64,000 nucleotides of DNA from Adiantum capillus-veneris (Eukaryota > Streptophyta > Polypodiopsida > Polypodiales > Pteridaceae). Under the pieces are notes generated by a model. That model made no database searches. It was not told where the DNA came from and was given only the letters and a program-made list of their open reading frames with translations. The stretch lies in NCBI GenBank assembly GCA_014529385.2, contig CM043953.1, positions 80,976,338 to 81,040,337 of the forward strand, in the 5' to 3' direction. This document shows, piece by piece, positions 46,205 through 56,664 of this stretch (its first letter is position 1; each line of letters starts with the position of its first letter). The position numbers and the translations under genes were made by a program.

Positions 46205-46324
46205 TGATTGACATCAAGAAGGCACCAGATATGCTTGTTTTGGCCCAAACAATGTTCCCCTGTCCAAAAGACATCAATTTTGGGCAAAACAAGTGCACTT
46301 GTTTTCCCCCAAATTGGTGCCTTG
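46205..46324. repeat. Foldback repeat 2, interrupted by element F
   Basis: AAGGCACCA...CTTGTTTTGGCCCAAA in the left part is mirrored by TTTTGGGCAAAACAAG...TTGGTGCCTT in the right part. A perfect 20-bp palindrome lies at 46286-46305. Element F entered the last bases (TSD CCTTG, 46320-46324), and the repeat resumes briefly at 53557. Confidence 0.78.
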
Positions 46325-46550
46325 TGTTACCATATACATGTGGTAGTGATGTGTGTGAACACACTAGGACCGTCGAGGCATTTTTCCCTCTTTAGGAGGT
46401 TTTTTCCCCCGAGCATTGTATATATGCCCATCACTCTAGGGCTATCCATCTTTCCATTGCACACTAAGTAACACACTCTCTATTGTGTGCCTTGAGCTTC
46501 CTTCGTCTTCTCCAAGCTGTGTGCGTTTCTCTGCAACCCTAATTCCAACA
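46325..46550 (+). repeat. 5' LTR of element F
   Basis: 226 bp, TGTTACCATATACATG to AATTCCAACA. A TATATATG near 46420 may be the TATA box. Confidence 0.93.
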
Positions 46551-46552
46551 AT

Positions 46553-46564
46553 TGGTATCAGAGC
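46553..46564 (+). other. Primer-binding site of element F, tRNA-iMet type
   Basis: TGGTATCAGAGC, the standard copia primer-binding site, two bases after the LTR. Confidence 0.93.
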
Positions 46565-46912
46565 AGGTTACGTCCTCCCGGGCTTAGTCGCCAACTGCTC
46601 CAACACACGCTTGCTCACTTTCTCCGATTACAGTGAGGTTTGGCAAGTGTTTGCAGGTAGACAAATATTTTGGGAGAGCTGGTAGAGCTTAGTCTGCTCA
46701 GATTTCTGATTCGGGCTCATTTCGGCCTCTGTTTGCACTAAAGGCAGGTCTGCACAGGCAATTTTGTCATTTTGTGCAGAATTTCTGTCAGTGATGAATT
46801 CTGCATAACAGGTGCCTTGCAGTCTTCTACGGTTTGTGCTATATAGCACGTGTTGTTCCCGCTCTGTTTCTCCTATTTTCGGGCAGTTTTCACATCGGGT
46901 GCAACATTTACC

Positions 46913-48330
46913 ATGGCTGACAACAACACAGATGTGTTCAAGATGTTTGATGCTGAGGATAGGTTGGATGGGGACAATAACCCTATGTGGGCTTATATGA
47001 TGCAACATGTTCTTGTGTCAAAGGGCGTCTGGAACATTGTGCAAGGCATTGATGTACGTCCTGGTTCTGAGGATGTAGGCGGTGTTGAGGATGTTGCAGG
47101 TCTTGCTGCAAGGATTGCTGCTATTAGAGTTGTTTTTCCTATGGCAGAACAAGCTCGTTGGGATGTAAAGGATGCGCAGGCTCATGCATTCATTGCGTTG
47201 TCTGTGAAGCGCACCATTGTTCCTCACATCCGTTCAGCAAAATCTGCAAAACAGGCTTGGGATATATTGGTTGGTCTTTATGCAAGTTGCAATGAGGCTA
47301 AAATTGCTTTGCTGCGTAAAGAGCTAGAGTCGAGGATTATGCATGAGGAAGATGATATGGACATTTCCTTGCTAGTGTCAAGGATATCAGTGAGCAGCTT
47401 ATTTCTGCAGGTGAAGTCATTTCAGATAGTTCCCTTGTGCAGACTGTTCTTGATGCCTTACCAGATTCTTACCAGACTTTTGCTAGTACTTGGAGACTTA
47501 TGACCCAAGGAAATCCAGAAGTTGTCAAGTTCGATGCATTATGCACATTGTTGTTTCAAGAGTCACTTTCCAAAAAAAACAGGACTAGACAGCGTGCAAT
47601 TGAACAGGCTTTTATTGTTTCTCAAAGAAAGGGTGGTAACAGCAATGCAGCCACTTCTTATGGTTCTGCTGCGAGTGGCAAAACTACTATTCCCAATGCT
47701 TCTGTTGGCAGCACTTCGTCTGGCAATTCTGGTGATAAGGGCAAAAAAAAGATGCGTTGCCATTATTGTAAAGATAATGATCACTTGATCAAGTCGTGTC
47801 CTAAGTTGAAGGCCAAAGAGGCTAAGAAGAAAGAGGGTGGTTCCACTGCAAATGCTGGTTCCACTACAAATGCAGCCATTGTTAAGTCTTCTGTAAAAGG
47901 AGACTGTATTGTTGATGTTGATGCAGAATGGGCTTTTAGTGCAGAATGCACTTACAATCCTGCTGTCCATGATGCATGCTTGTCAGTTGCTGTAGATTCA
48001 CATGTGTGGTATTTTGACAGTGGTGCTACAAAGCACATTACCTCACATCGTGAATTGTTTACCTCTCTCGAGTCTGTCCCTCATGGCAATTCAGTCACTT
48101 GTGCCAATAATGCCTCCTATCCAATTCAGGGAGTTGGAAAGATTGTGCTTACTGCTGCAAATGGCAATTCCTTCACACTTGTTGATGCACTTTATGTACC
48201 TGGGATCAAGAAGAATCTCTTGTCTGTATCCGCACTTTCTAGACTTGGACTTTTAGTCAAATTTGTGGATGATAGATGTACAGTTCATGATCTCAGCTTT
48301 GGTGATGAAATTGCTGTATCTAGCCTTTAG
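46913..48330 (+). pseudogene. gag: Element F gag and protease
   Basis: Starts at ATG 46913 (MADNNTDVFKMFDAEDRLDG). Gag has MWAYMMQHVLVSKGVW, AWDILVGLYAS and a CCHC knuckle (CHYCKDNDHLIKSC) near 47757. A frameshift near 47400 splits it. The protease (about 48000-48290) has an intact WYFDSGATKHIT active site and ALYVPGIKKNLLSVSAL. It ends at TAG 48328-48330, after which the same frame continues into integrase. Confidence 0.9.
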
Positions 48331-49830
48331 TGCCGTGGGTTGTATAAGCTCACTTTGTATGGCAAGTGTGGACAAAATTTTGCAAATGCTGTTGCAGATT
48401 CAAGGGCTATTTCATATGCAAAACTTTGGCATGCACATTTTGGTCACTTGAATTTTGCCAGTTTGCTGCGTTTGCAGAAATCTGATATGGTTGCTTCTTT
48501 GCCACCTCTTGAAGCACCTATCAAACATGTTTGTGAAGGCTGTATTTTGGGTAAAATGCAGCATTCTAAGTTTCCAAAGGATGGTTCAGTTAGGGCCACA
48601 TGCAGGTTGTAGCCTGTGCACAGTGATGTTTGTGGGCCCATGCAAACTCCGTCCTTTGGCAATTACCTGTACTTCGTGACTTTCTGGCTATGGCTGAAAA
48701 TGTCTCGAAATGTACTATGGGCACCCTCCGTTCTGATCGAGGGGGGGAGTATATATGGGCAAAAGCATGAAATGGTGGTCATTATTTTCTGCCTTCCAAG
48801 TACTTTCAAGAAAAATGTTCATATGGTAAAATATTCTTTCAAAAGATTAAAAACTACCACAGATTACATGTGTACATTCCTCTCATCAAGAGATTTCTCC
48901 TCATATGTGACACATCATGTATATCTCTATTAAAAACATTTAGTTGAGTGTCCATATCTGTACAAGGTAGTGTCAAAGACACTACTTCTTGACCACCTTT
49001 TCATGCTTTCACCCATATCTCATGAATTTAATGCATTTCTGGGTAGTCGTGCGATAAAACACCAATGTACAGTGCCTTATACACCTCAGCAAAATGGTGT
49101 TGCTGAGAGGAAAATCAGGTCACTGACGGAAATGGCACGATGTATGGTCAAAAGTCAAGCTTTGTCGCATTCTTTTTGGCTTGAGTCCATCATGTGTGCC
49201 ACTTATGTACTTAACAGGTGTCCTACGAAAGCTTTGTAGTCTATTACTCCATATGAAGCATGGCATGATAGAAAGCCTTCTATTGAGCACATGCGTGTTT
49301 TAGACTGTTTGGCATATGCTTTGGTGCCACAAGTGCAGCGTAGAAAATAGGATGATAAGGCTGTCAAATGTATTTTTTTTGGTTATAGTGCTGAAAGAAA
49401 AGGTTACAGGTTGTATCATCCGCAAACAAAACGTATTTTGGTTTCAAGGGATGTAGTGTTTGTGGAAGATTTTGTTCAGCCCTTGCTCTCATGTACTAGA
49501 GACAGTAATGTAAGCTCACATGACATTTATGACACTTTGTTGCCTCTTTTCATTGGTGGAAATACGAATGTAAGTTCCAATGAGGCAAATGTACAGTCTA
49601 TGGGGGTTTCTAAAAATGTTACAGATCAGCCTATTACTGATGCACATGTACATGATGTACTTGATGAGGAAAGGGCAGCAAATGAGCAGGCTAGAGGTAT
49701 GCCAAAATGGCTGGTGCACACTTTGCATGACAATAAATTGGATGCACCTTTGTCTAGTCGTACTCATTCAGGCTCTCGCCATGCATCTTATGCATTAGAT
49801 TGTTATGCTTTGGCTGTGTCTAGCCTACAT
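48331..49830 (+). pseudogene. pol: Element F integrase, first copy (disrupted)
   Basis: Zinc-binding part: KLWHAHFGHLN to CEGCILGKM. Core: HSDVCGP with the first Asp, a deletion near 48685, LRSDRGGEY with the second Asp in another frame, a foreign insert of about 260 bp (48757-49016), then ISHEFNAFL and PYTPQQNGVAERK with the Glu. The C-terminal part (YRLYHPQTKRILVSRDVVF) runs to the RT. TAG at 48610, 49237 and 49348 break it further. Confidence 0.88.
48757..49016. other. Foreign insert in integrase of element F
   Basis: It splits the codons that join SDRGGEY and SHEFN. AT-rich, no coding signal and no clear inverted ends. The 1.9 kb duplication begins inside it near 48927, so the insert predates the duplication. 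Confidence 0.65.
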
Positions 49831-50798
49831 GATGTTGAGGAACCTCTGTCTTTTGGATGGCTACCATGCAATCAGAATATGATGCACTTATAGGAAATGA
49901 CACATGGATTTTATGTGATTTTCCTCCTGGCAAAAAGGCCATTGGTACGAAGTGGGTTTACAAGTTGAAATGCAAGCCGAATGGTGAGATCGATTGCCAT
50001 AAGGCTCGACTTGTTGCAAAGGGTTATGCACAGCAAAAAGGCATAGATTATGAAGAGAATTTTGCTCCCACTTGTCGTATGATTACTGTGCGTTTTCTAT
50101 GTGCATTGGGAGCTCATTTTGGTTGGAATGTACATCAATCGGACATTGTTACTGCTTTCTTGAATGGTGACATATTTGAGGAAGTTTATGTAACACAGCC
50201 TCGCGGTTTTATCATAAAAGGACAAGAGGACAAAGTGTGCACATGGAAGAAGGCTTTGTATGGGTTTAAGCAATCTCCTCGTGCTTGGTATGAGAAAGCT
50301 GACACTCATTTGGTTAAACAAGGCTTTCGTAACAGTCCAACAGAAAGCACTTTGTATGTAAAGTGTGAGGGTGATGTACTTCTCATCGTGGTTCTTTATG
50401 TAGATGATTTGCTGATCACTAGACCAAATGAGAGACATATTGCTGAATTTAAGGCTGATTTGAATGCTACTTTCAAGATGAAAGATTTGGGGTTGTTGCA
50501 TCATTATTTGGGCATACAGTTTAAGCAGTGTGATGGTGGTATTGCCTTGTGTCAGAAAAGTTACATAGAGACATTGTTATGTAAGTTTGGACTTGAGGAT
50601 TGCAAACCTATTGCCACTCCCACGGAAACAGGTTTGAAGTTGAGTCTACATGATGCTGGCAATCCTGCTGATGTCACTCTTTACCAAACTGTTGTTGGCT
50701 GCCTCATTTATGTATGCAACACAAGGCTAGATATTCAGTTTGCAGTCTCACAGGTCAACAGATTTATGCATAGTCGAGGGTCTAACCATTGGCAGGCT
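48927..50798 (+). repeat. Tandem duplication in element F, unit 1
   Basis: Unit 1 is 1872 bp, from CTATTAAAAACATTTAGTTG to TTGGCAGGCT. It carries the end of the insert, the C-terminal half of integrase and the RT. It differs from unit 2 by scattered substitutions and a 23-base gap near 49853. Confidence 0.93.
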
Positions 50799-50819
50799 CT
50801 ATTAAAAACATTTAGTTGA
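49857..50819 (+). pseudogene. pol: Element F RT, first copy
   Basis: Copia RT with [58 protein letters not shown] and YVDDLL. Open over 320 codons but cut off before RNase H at the junction with unit 2. The 5' end lost 23 bases compared with unit 2, which shifts it out of the integrase frame. Confidence 0.9.
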
Positions 50820-50841
50820 GTGTCCATATCTGTACAAGGTA

Positions 50842-51665
50842 GTGTCAAAGACACTACTTCTTGACCACCTTTTCATGCTTTCACCCATATCTCATGAATT
50901 TAATGCATTTCTGGCTAGTCGTGGGATAAAACACCAATGTACAGTGCCTTATACACCTCAGCAAAATGGTGTTGCTGAGAGGAAAAATAGGTCACTGACG
51001 GAAATGGCACGATGTATGGTCAAAAGTCAAGCTTTGTCGCATTCTTTTTGGCTTGAGGCCATCATGTGTGCCACTTATGTACTTAACAGGTGTCCTACGA
51101 AAGCTTTGCAGTCTATTACTCCATATGAAGCATGGCATGATAGAAAGCTTTCTATTGAGCACATGCGTGTTTTCGACTGTTTGGCATATGCTTTGGTGCC
51201 ACAAGTGCAGCGAAGAAAATAGGATGATAAGGCTGTCAAATGTATTTTTTTTTGTTATAGTGCTGAAAGAAAAGGTTACAGGTTGTATCATCCGCAAACA
51301 AAACGTATTTTGGTTTCAAGGGATGTAGTGTTTGTGGAAGATTTTGTTCAGCCCTTGCTGTCATGTACTAGAGATAGTAATGTAAGCTCACAGGACATTT
51401 ATGACACTTTGTTGCCTCTTTTCAATGGTGGAAATACGAATGTAAGTTCCAATGAGGCAAATGTACAGCCTATGGGGGTTTCTGAAAATGTTTTATAACA
51501 GCCTATTACTGATGCAGATGTACATGTTGTACTTGATGAGGAAAGGGCTGAAAATGAGCAGGCTAGAGGTATGCCAAAATGGCTGGTGCACACTTTGCGT
51601 GACAGTAAATTGGATGCACCTTTGACTAGTCGTACTTGTTCAGGCTCGCCATGCATCTTATGCAT
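50842..51665 (+). pseudogene. pol: Element F integrase C-terminal half, second copy
   Basis: Same content as 48970-49790. It has CAG at 51109 where copy 1 has TAG, so it is open from 50842 to TAG 51220-51222. It shares that TAG with copy 1 (stop predates the duplication) and has its own TAA near 51496 and a frameshift near 51650. Confidence 0.9.
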
Positions 51666-51679
51666 CAGATTGTTATGCT

Positions 51680-52690
51680 TTGGCTGTGTCTAGCTTACAT
51701 GATGTTGAGGAGCCTCTGACTTTTGATGAAGCACAAAATTCAGAAAATTGGATGGCTGCCATGCAATCAGAATATGATGCACTTATAGAAAATGACACAT
51801 GGTCTTTATGTGATTTGCCTCCTGGCAAAAAGGCCATTGGTACGAAGTGGGTTTACAAGTTGAAATGCAAGCCGAATGGTGAGATCGATTGCCATAAGGC
51901 TCGACTTGTTGCAAAGGGTTATGCACAGCAAAAAGGCATAGATTATGAAGAGACTTTTGCTCCCACTTGTCGTATGACTACTGTGCATTTTCTATGTGCA
52001 TTGGCAGCTCATTTTGGTTGGGATGTACATCAATCAGACATCGTTACTGCTTTCTTGAATGGTGACATATTTGAGGAAGTTTATGTAACGCAGCCTCACG
52101 GTTTTGTCATAAAAGGACAAGAGGACAAAGTGTGCAAATGTAACAAGGCTTTGTATGGGTTGAAGCAATCTCCTCGTGCTTGGTATGAGAAAGCTGACAC
52201 TCATTTGGTCAAACAAGGCTTTCGTAACAGTCCAACAGAAAGCACATTGTATGTACAGCGTGAGGGTGATGTATTTCTCATCGTGGTTCTTTATGTTGAT
52301 GATTTGCTGATCACTGGACCAAATGAGAGACATATTGCTGAATTTAAGGCTGATTTGAATGCTACTTTCAAGATGAAAGATTTGGGACTGTTGCATCATT
52401 ATTTGGGTATACAGTTTAAGCAGTGTGATGGTGGTATTGCCTTGTGTGAGAAAAGTTACATAGAGACAATGTTATGTAAGTTTGGACTTGAGGATTGCAA
52501 ACCTATTGCCACTCCCATGGAAACAGGTTTGAAGTTGAGTCTACATGATGCTGGCGATCCTGTTGATGTCACTCTTTACCAAACTGCTGTTGGCTGCCTC
52601 ATTTATGTATGCAACACGAGGCCGGATATTCAGTTTGCAGTCTCACAGGTCAGCAGATTTATGCATAGCCCAGGGTCTAAGCATTGGTAG
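51680..52690 (+). pseudogene. pol: Element F RT, second copy
   Basis: 336 open codons with the RT motifs of copy 1 and the intact approach DEAQNSENWMAAMQSEYDAL. The stop is TAG 52688-52690, at the place where copy 1 has CAG (50793-50795). RNase H follows after the stop. Confidence 0.9.
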
Positions 52691-53249
52691 GCTGTCAAGA
52701 GGATTTTCCGCTACCTTAGTGGCACTTTACATCTTGGCTTGTTTTATCCCAAGGGGGGGATCATTGCTACCAGACTTACATGCTTTTTCGGACTCAGATT
52801 GGGCTGGTTGTTTTGACACGCGAGTGTCCACAAGTGGTTTTTGTTTCATGCTTGGAAGTTCATGTATATCATGGTTGAGAAAGAAGCAACCTACTGTGGC
52901 CACTTCGAGTTGTGAGGCTGAGTACAAGGCAGTCTTCACAACTACGGTTGAGTGTGTATGGCTCAGACGTGTTATGGCTGATTTGGGTGTTGGACAGAAC
53001 ACTGCCAACACTATCTACACTGACAGTCAGAGCCCATTGGCAGTTACAAGGAACCCAGTTTTTCATGCTCGCACAAAGCACATTGAGGTGCATTACCACT
53101 ATGTCAGGGAGAGGCTCTCAGCAGGAGAGATCAGCTTGGCTTATGTGCCAACACAGGATAACCTTGCAGATCTTTTCACAAAGGCATTGTCTCGTGAGAA
53201 GCTTGAAGCTTTCCGCAAAGATTTGGGCTTACTCCCCTTTGTGGACTGA
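52691..53249 (+). pseudogene. pol: Element F RNase H
   Basis: After the TAG the frame reads AVKRIFRYLSGTLHLGLFYP, then shifts near 52755. RNase H has AFSDSDWAGCFDTRVSTSGF, SCEAEYKAV, YTDSQSPLAVTRNPVFHART and DNLADLFTKAL, with all expected acidic residues present, to TGA 53247. Confidence 0.9.
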
Positions 53250-53324
53250 TCATGTCCTCAGGGCATGGCACTTCCATTTACTCATGTGGCAGCTCTCGTT
53301 CACCGCATCACTCCAGGGGGGATT

Positions 53325-53551
53325 TGTTACCATATACATGTGGTAGTGATGTGTGTGAACACACTAGGACCGTCGGGGCATTTTTTCCCTCTTAAGGAGG
53401 TTTTTTCCCTCGAGCATTGTATCTACGCCCATCACTCTATGGCTATCCATCTTTCCATTGCACACTAAGTAACACACTCTCTATTGTGTGCCTTGAGCTT
53501 CCTTCGTCTTCTCCAAGCTGTGTGCGTTTCTCTGCAACCCTAATTCCAACA
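53325..53551 (+). repeat. 3' LTR of element F
   Basis: 227 bp, the same termini as the 5' LTR, followed by CCTTG. Confidence 0.93.
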
Positions 53552-53905
53552 CCTTGTGGATAGGGGGTTTTTACAGTTTCTAGAACAAATCCAACACAAC
53601 ATTAGCATTAAGAATACCATTTGAAAGCTAATGGTACATCTTGTGACAAATACTTGCCTGTACACTGACCCCTCCGTCTGGCAAGTTGGGACCCCTGGCA
53701 TCGTCACAATAGATAGAGACTAACCCACAAAAACCTTGTACAATCATAGCTTTTAAATTGATCTAATAAACACCATGTCTCTATACCAAATAAACCATTG
53801 CAACAACAAAGAGAAACAACTTATAGTTAGGTGGAAAAGGTCTTGGATTAGTGTGTCCCAAATGCATATCAGGCATTGAATACACATGTTGAACAACAAC
53901 CACTG
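53552..53905. other. No gene seen
   Basis: Resumes the host sequence of element F. Short frames only. Confidence 0.5.
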
Positions 53906-54145
53906 TCACATTGATCCTATGGTCTTTGAACCCAAGCAGTCTCCCTTTCCAATGTTGATCCAAGTTGCCACAATCTCAAACACGATGAGGCCGATGGCTG
54001 TTGCTGCTGCTACAGGTTGCATGAAGACCCAAGCGCCTTTGATGAACACTTGAGGCACCCACTCCCCATTAGAATCTCTTGTGTTGTACAAGACAACCCT
54101 TTCTACCTCATCGTTTGGCTTTCTGTGAGTAGTAGAGTTTGACAT
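53906..54145 (-). CDS. Hypothetical 79-residue protein
   Basis: Open from ATG 54145 with one hydrophobic stretch (AAATAIGLIVFEIVATWI, residues about 46-63) that could span a membrane. No family recognised. The region before the start is part of a 50-bp tandem duplication, so a second ATG copy lies upstream. It may be chance. Confidence 0.25.
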   Translation of the reverse strand: MSNSTTHRKPNDEVERVVLYNTRDSNGEWVPQVFIKGAWVFMQPVAAATAIGLIVFEIVATWINIGKGDCLGSKTIGSM

Positions 54146-54210
54146 TGCTACAAAGAGGAGAGTTTGACATTTTTGTGAGTAGTAGAGTTTGACATTGCTA
54201 CAAAGAGGAA
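54124..54210. repeat. 50-bp tandem duplication
   Basis: TGTGAGTAGTAGAGTTTGAC and following bases occur at 54124 and again at 54174. Confidence 0.88.
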
Positions 54211-54348
54211 GGGGCTACAGTAAGAGGGTTTGATGGTCGTTTTGAATGAGCTAGAGATGGATGAGGAAGAAGTAAATGTTTTTGGAGAGAGGGAGGATTA
54301 AACCTTCCATGGAGAACCTTGGAGTGCAATACTGTAGCCATGGAAAGG

Positions 54349-54501
54349 TGTCAGGACACCGGCAAGGCCGGACTAGACAAGGGCAAGGCCGGGCTAGGCA
54401 AGGTGGAAAGGGAGTCCAACTAGGGCAAAGGGCCAGGGGGCATGCTATATAGTGGGTTGTTGGGAGGTGGACTCCTAGGTTCTAGTTCCCCTTGTCTCAC
54501 A
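54349..54501 (+). repeat. Possible short LTR (TRIM-like or copia)
   Basis: 153 bp from TGTCAGGACACC to GTCTCACA, with TATATAG near 54446, directly before an iMet primer-binding site. It contains a short internal repeat of GGCAAGGCCGG. The partner LTR was not found before element G, and nothing convincing follows G within the window, so this is a prediction from structure only. Confidence 0.5.
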
Positions 54502-54502
54502 A

Positions 54503-54514
54503 TGGTATCAGAGC
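54503..54514 (+). other. Primer-binding site, tRNA-iMet type
   Basis: TGGTATCAGAGC one base after the putative LTR, identical to that of element F. Confidence 0.75.
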
Positions 54515-55662
54515 TCAGGTGGAGAAGGAGGCATGGAGGATGGGAAGAAGCATGGTCTTCTCTTTCCCTCTCGTGCTCACTCTCTCTATCTCTTTTGCAA
54601 GGCATCCCTCTCAATCTCTCTCGCAGCCATGGCGAAATTTGTGCATGGAATTGCATGCGATTCCGTGGCTCTTCTTCGATAAGGCAGGCATGGAAGAAAG
54701 CACCGTGTGTTGCTGTCCCAAGTTGAGGAGGTACAATCAAATCCCGCAGGACTGTGGACAGCAACCCTAAGCGGGGAAGAAGCGTGTTTTTGATCAGCAC
54801 CAAACACGGCACTGCGGAGCTCAGTAGGATCTCACGGTGTCGTGCTGTGACACGTACATAGTGGGAATGCATGCTACAAGATCTATCTTATATTTTTTTA
54901 GATACATAATTATATTTCCTATAGTGTACATATGCATATTTAAGTATAATAATAAGCCTTCTATCTCATCCTATTATTTTTCTCAAGGGTAACATATCCT
55001 TACTTTACCATCAGAAAATACTATGGAAAAAGCATCAATAGCTCCGCCTCTTTAACTTGGGGCAAAAAGCATTGATTCTTTATTTCTACTATTTCATTAT
55101 CATCTCACACCCTAGCTAGATCCTATATCTAGGGTAAACTCCAATATATATATATTCTATGTATTTTTTATACTTTTCTTATATTTCTTTTTAAATAGCT
55201 ATTAGGAGAGAATCAAATCCTAGTGGGACACTAGGTGGCATGATTTCAAAGATACACTTATTTTAATGCATTATTGCAAGCATGATTACAAAACTTTGTC
55301 AAGGAGCAATGTCATGCTTTCATATGGCATGAGGTGTCCTTTGGAATTAAATGAAAGTCTAGGCTAAGGAGACCACATGAAGACTTTTGCTGCCATAAAT
55401 GGACCCTATTTTGATGAATTTTTTACACAAGGTTCCAATTCGAATTGGAAAACGATTTTAAAATGAAAATCGTAGCTAATGAGCTGAAGTTTGTGCTCAT
55501 ATTTTTACTTTTTTATTTGGAGCCACGGTTGAGGAGATATGATCAAAATACTCGACCCCAGTCTGCCCACATCATGCGGGGGCAGCTCATTTCCAACTTT
55601 TCCAATTCCTGTTCACACTAGCTCCTCTCTTCTTGTGTAAACCCTTGGGGGTTCCCTTCACC

Positions 55663-55670
55663 TATAAAAG
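55663..55670 (+). promoter_or_regulatory. TATA box of element G 5' LTR
   Basis: TATAAAAG in CACCTATAAAAGGGGACC, about 825 bp into the LTR, followed some 30 bases later by CAAGCATTCAAGCC, a plausible transcription start region. Confidence 0.7.
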
Positions 55671-56006
55671 GGGACCTCTTCTTCCTTGGAAGGAACTCAA
55701 GCATTCAAGCCATTGATGAGAGGAGTTCTCGAGGGAGTGAGTAGTAATGCCTAATTGTACTTAGCCATTAACATAAGCGCAAGCCTACACTTTCTCCTAG
55801 AGGGAGACTAGCCATTCTTGCAACAAGCTAACCTTGGAAGATCAACTCTAATCAAAGAAGGTCTTGCACTTGGTGTATCAATCAAAGTGGAATTATCCAC
55901 TCTTCTTCTCTCTCCCATCAATAATGGTGCCGAAAGGTTTCAAGTAAGATGTGTTCTACATTGATGTTTTCTTGATTTCTTGTTGTTTTCATTTTCATCT
56001 CTAATC

Positions 56007-56010
<4 letters not shown>

Positions 56011-56044
<34 letters not shown>
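56011..56044. repeat. (AT)n microsatellite in element G 5' LTR
   Basis: 17 AT units. The 3' LTR has (AT)n followed by (GT)n at the same place. Confidence 0.95.
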
Positions 56045-56048
<4 letters not shown>

Positions 56049-56236
56049 CTAATCTCATCTCCTTAACCAAACCTATCTCTCACATTCTTAGTAATTCGTC
56101 CTCTCTAGGTTCTCTTGCTACAGGTACATCTCTCCCCGCAGTATCCTTATTGCCTACGGGCAAGAATAGGGCTTGGGAGGGAAACTTCTCATCTCTTCAC
56201 TTCTCTCATATCTACATTTCTCACATACTATCCTAG

Positions 56237-56455
56237 ATGAATAACCCACATGATGATCATTTCTATCGCTTTCACTCTGTACGATCTATTAGAATTAACG
56301 TATGGATTAGCCGTAAAATACACTTTCAACAACGTATAGTGTTTCTCTTCGGCCCTAAAAGGCTCAATGAAATACTTCTATCACCGGATCCCATCATACT
56401 ACCTCTCATAGACTATAATTTTTCTTTTGATATAAGCGTAGTTATCTTGCTATGA
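56237..56455 (+). CDS. LTR-encoded small ORF a (72 residues)
   Basis: Open from ATG 56237, downstream of the TATA box. It encodes INVWISRKIHFQQRIVFLFG and then ILPLIDYN...VVILL. It is clearly related to the next ORF, which overlaps its stop by ATGA. Basic and hydrophobic, no known domain. It may be an upstream ORF in the leader of the gag mRNA. Confidence 0.4.
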   Translation: MNNPHDDHFYRFHSVRSIRINVWISRKIHFQQRIVFLFGPKRLNEILLSPDPIILPLIDYNFSFDISVVILL

Positions 56456-56664
56456 ACCAAGAGGATTTGTACACACAATTAATCCCAATCACTAGACAAA
56501 ATATATATATTATGGTAAGCACAAAACTACAATTCCAAAGAACAATTCGTAGCCTATTTGGTCAGCCAAGATTGAATGCCATTAACTCATCCATTAACCC
56601 TTTTATATTACCCATGATACGATATGACCATAGCCTTGATGTTTTCATCTTCGTATTGTTTTGA
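56452..56664 (+). CDS. LTR-encoded small ORF b (70 residues)
   Basis: Starts inside the stop of ORF a. It encodes QFQRTIRSLFGQPRLNAINS and ILPMIRYDHSLDVFIFVLF, a diverged paralogue of ORF a (shared F-Q-R, LFG..RLN, ILP.I.Y, DV). Confidence 0.4.
   Translation: MNQEDLYTQLIPITRQNIYIMVSTKLQFQRTIRSLFGQPRLNAINSSINPFILPMIRYDHSLDVFIFVLF

Larger units (their letters stand above)
50799..52693 (+). repeat. Tandem duplication in element F, unit 2
   Basis: 1895 bp, from CTATTAAAAACATTTAGTTG to TTGGTAGGCT. It is followed by the normal downstream sequence (RNase H), so unit 2 holds the original 3' junction. Confidence 0.93.
46325..53551 (+). mobile_element. Element F: Ty1/copia retrotransposon with an internal 1.9 kb tandem duplication
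   Basis: LTRs at 46325-46550 and 53325-53551 (TGTTACC to CCAACA) with CCTTG on both flanks (46320-46324 and 53552-53556). iMet primer-binding site and purine tract CCAGGGGGGA near 53313. Order is gag, zinc knuckle, protease, integrase, RT, then integrase (C-terminal part) and RT again, then RNase H; integrase before RT defines copia. Stops, frameshifts and an insertion in integrase inactivate it. LTRs differ by roughly 3-4 % by eye. Confidence 0.95.

Noticed and set aside
54442-54872. Overlapping ORFs on both strands near the iMet primer-binding site
   Set aside because: No gag or other motif, the frames conflict, and the region is the leader of a putative short-LTR element.
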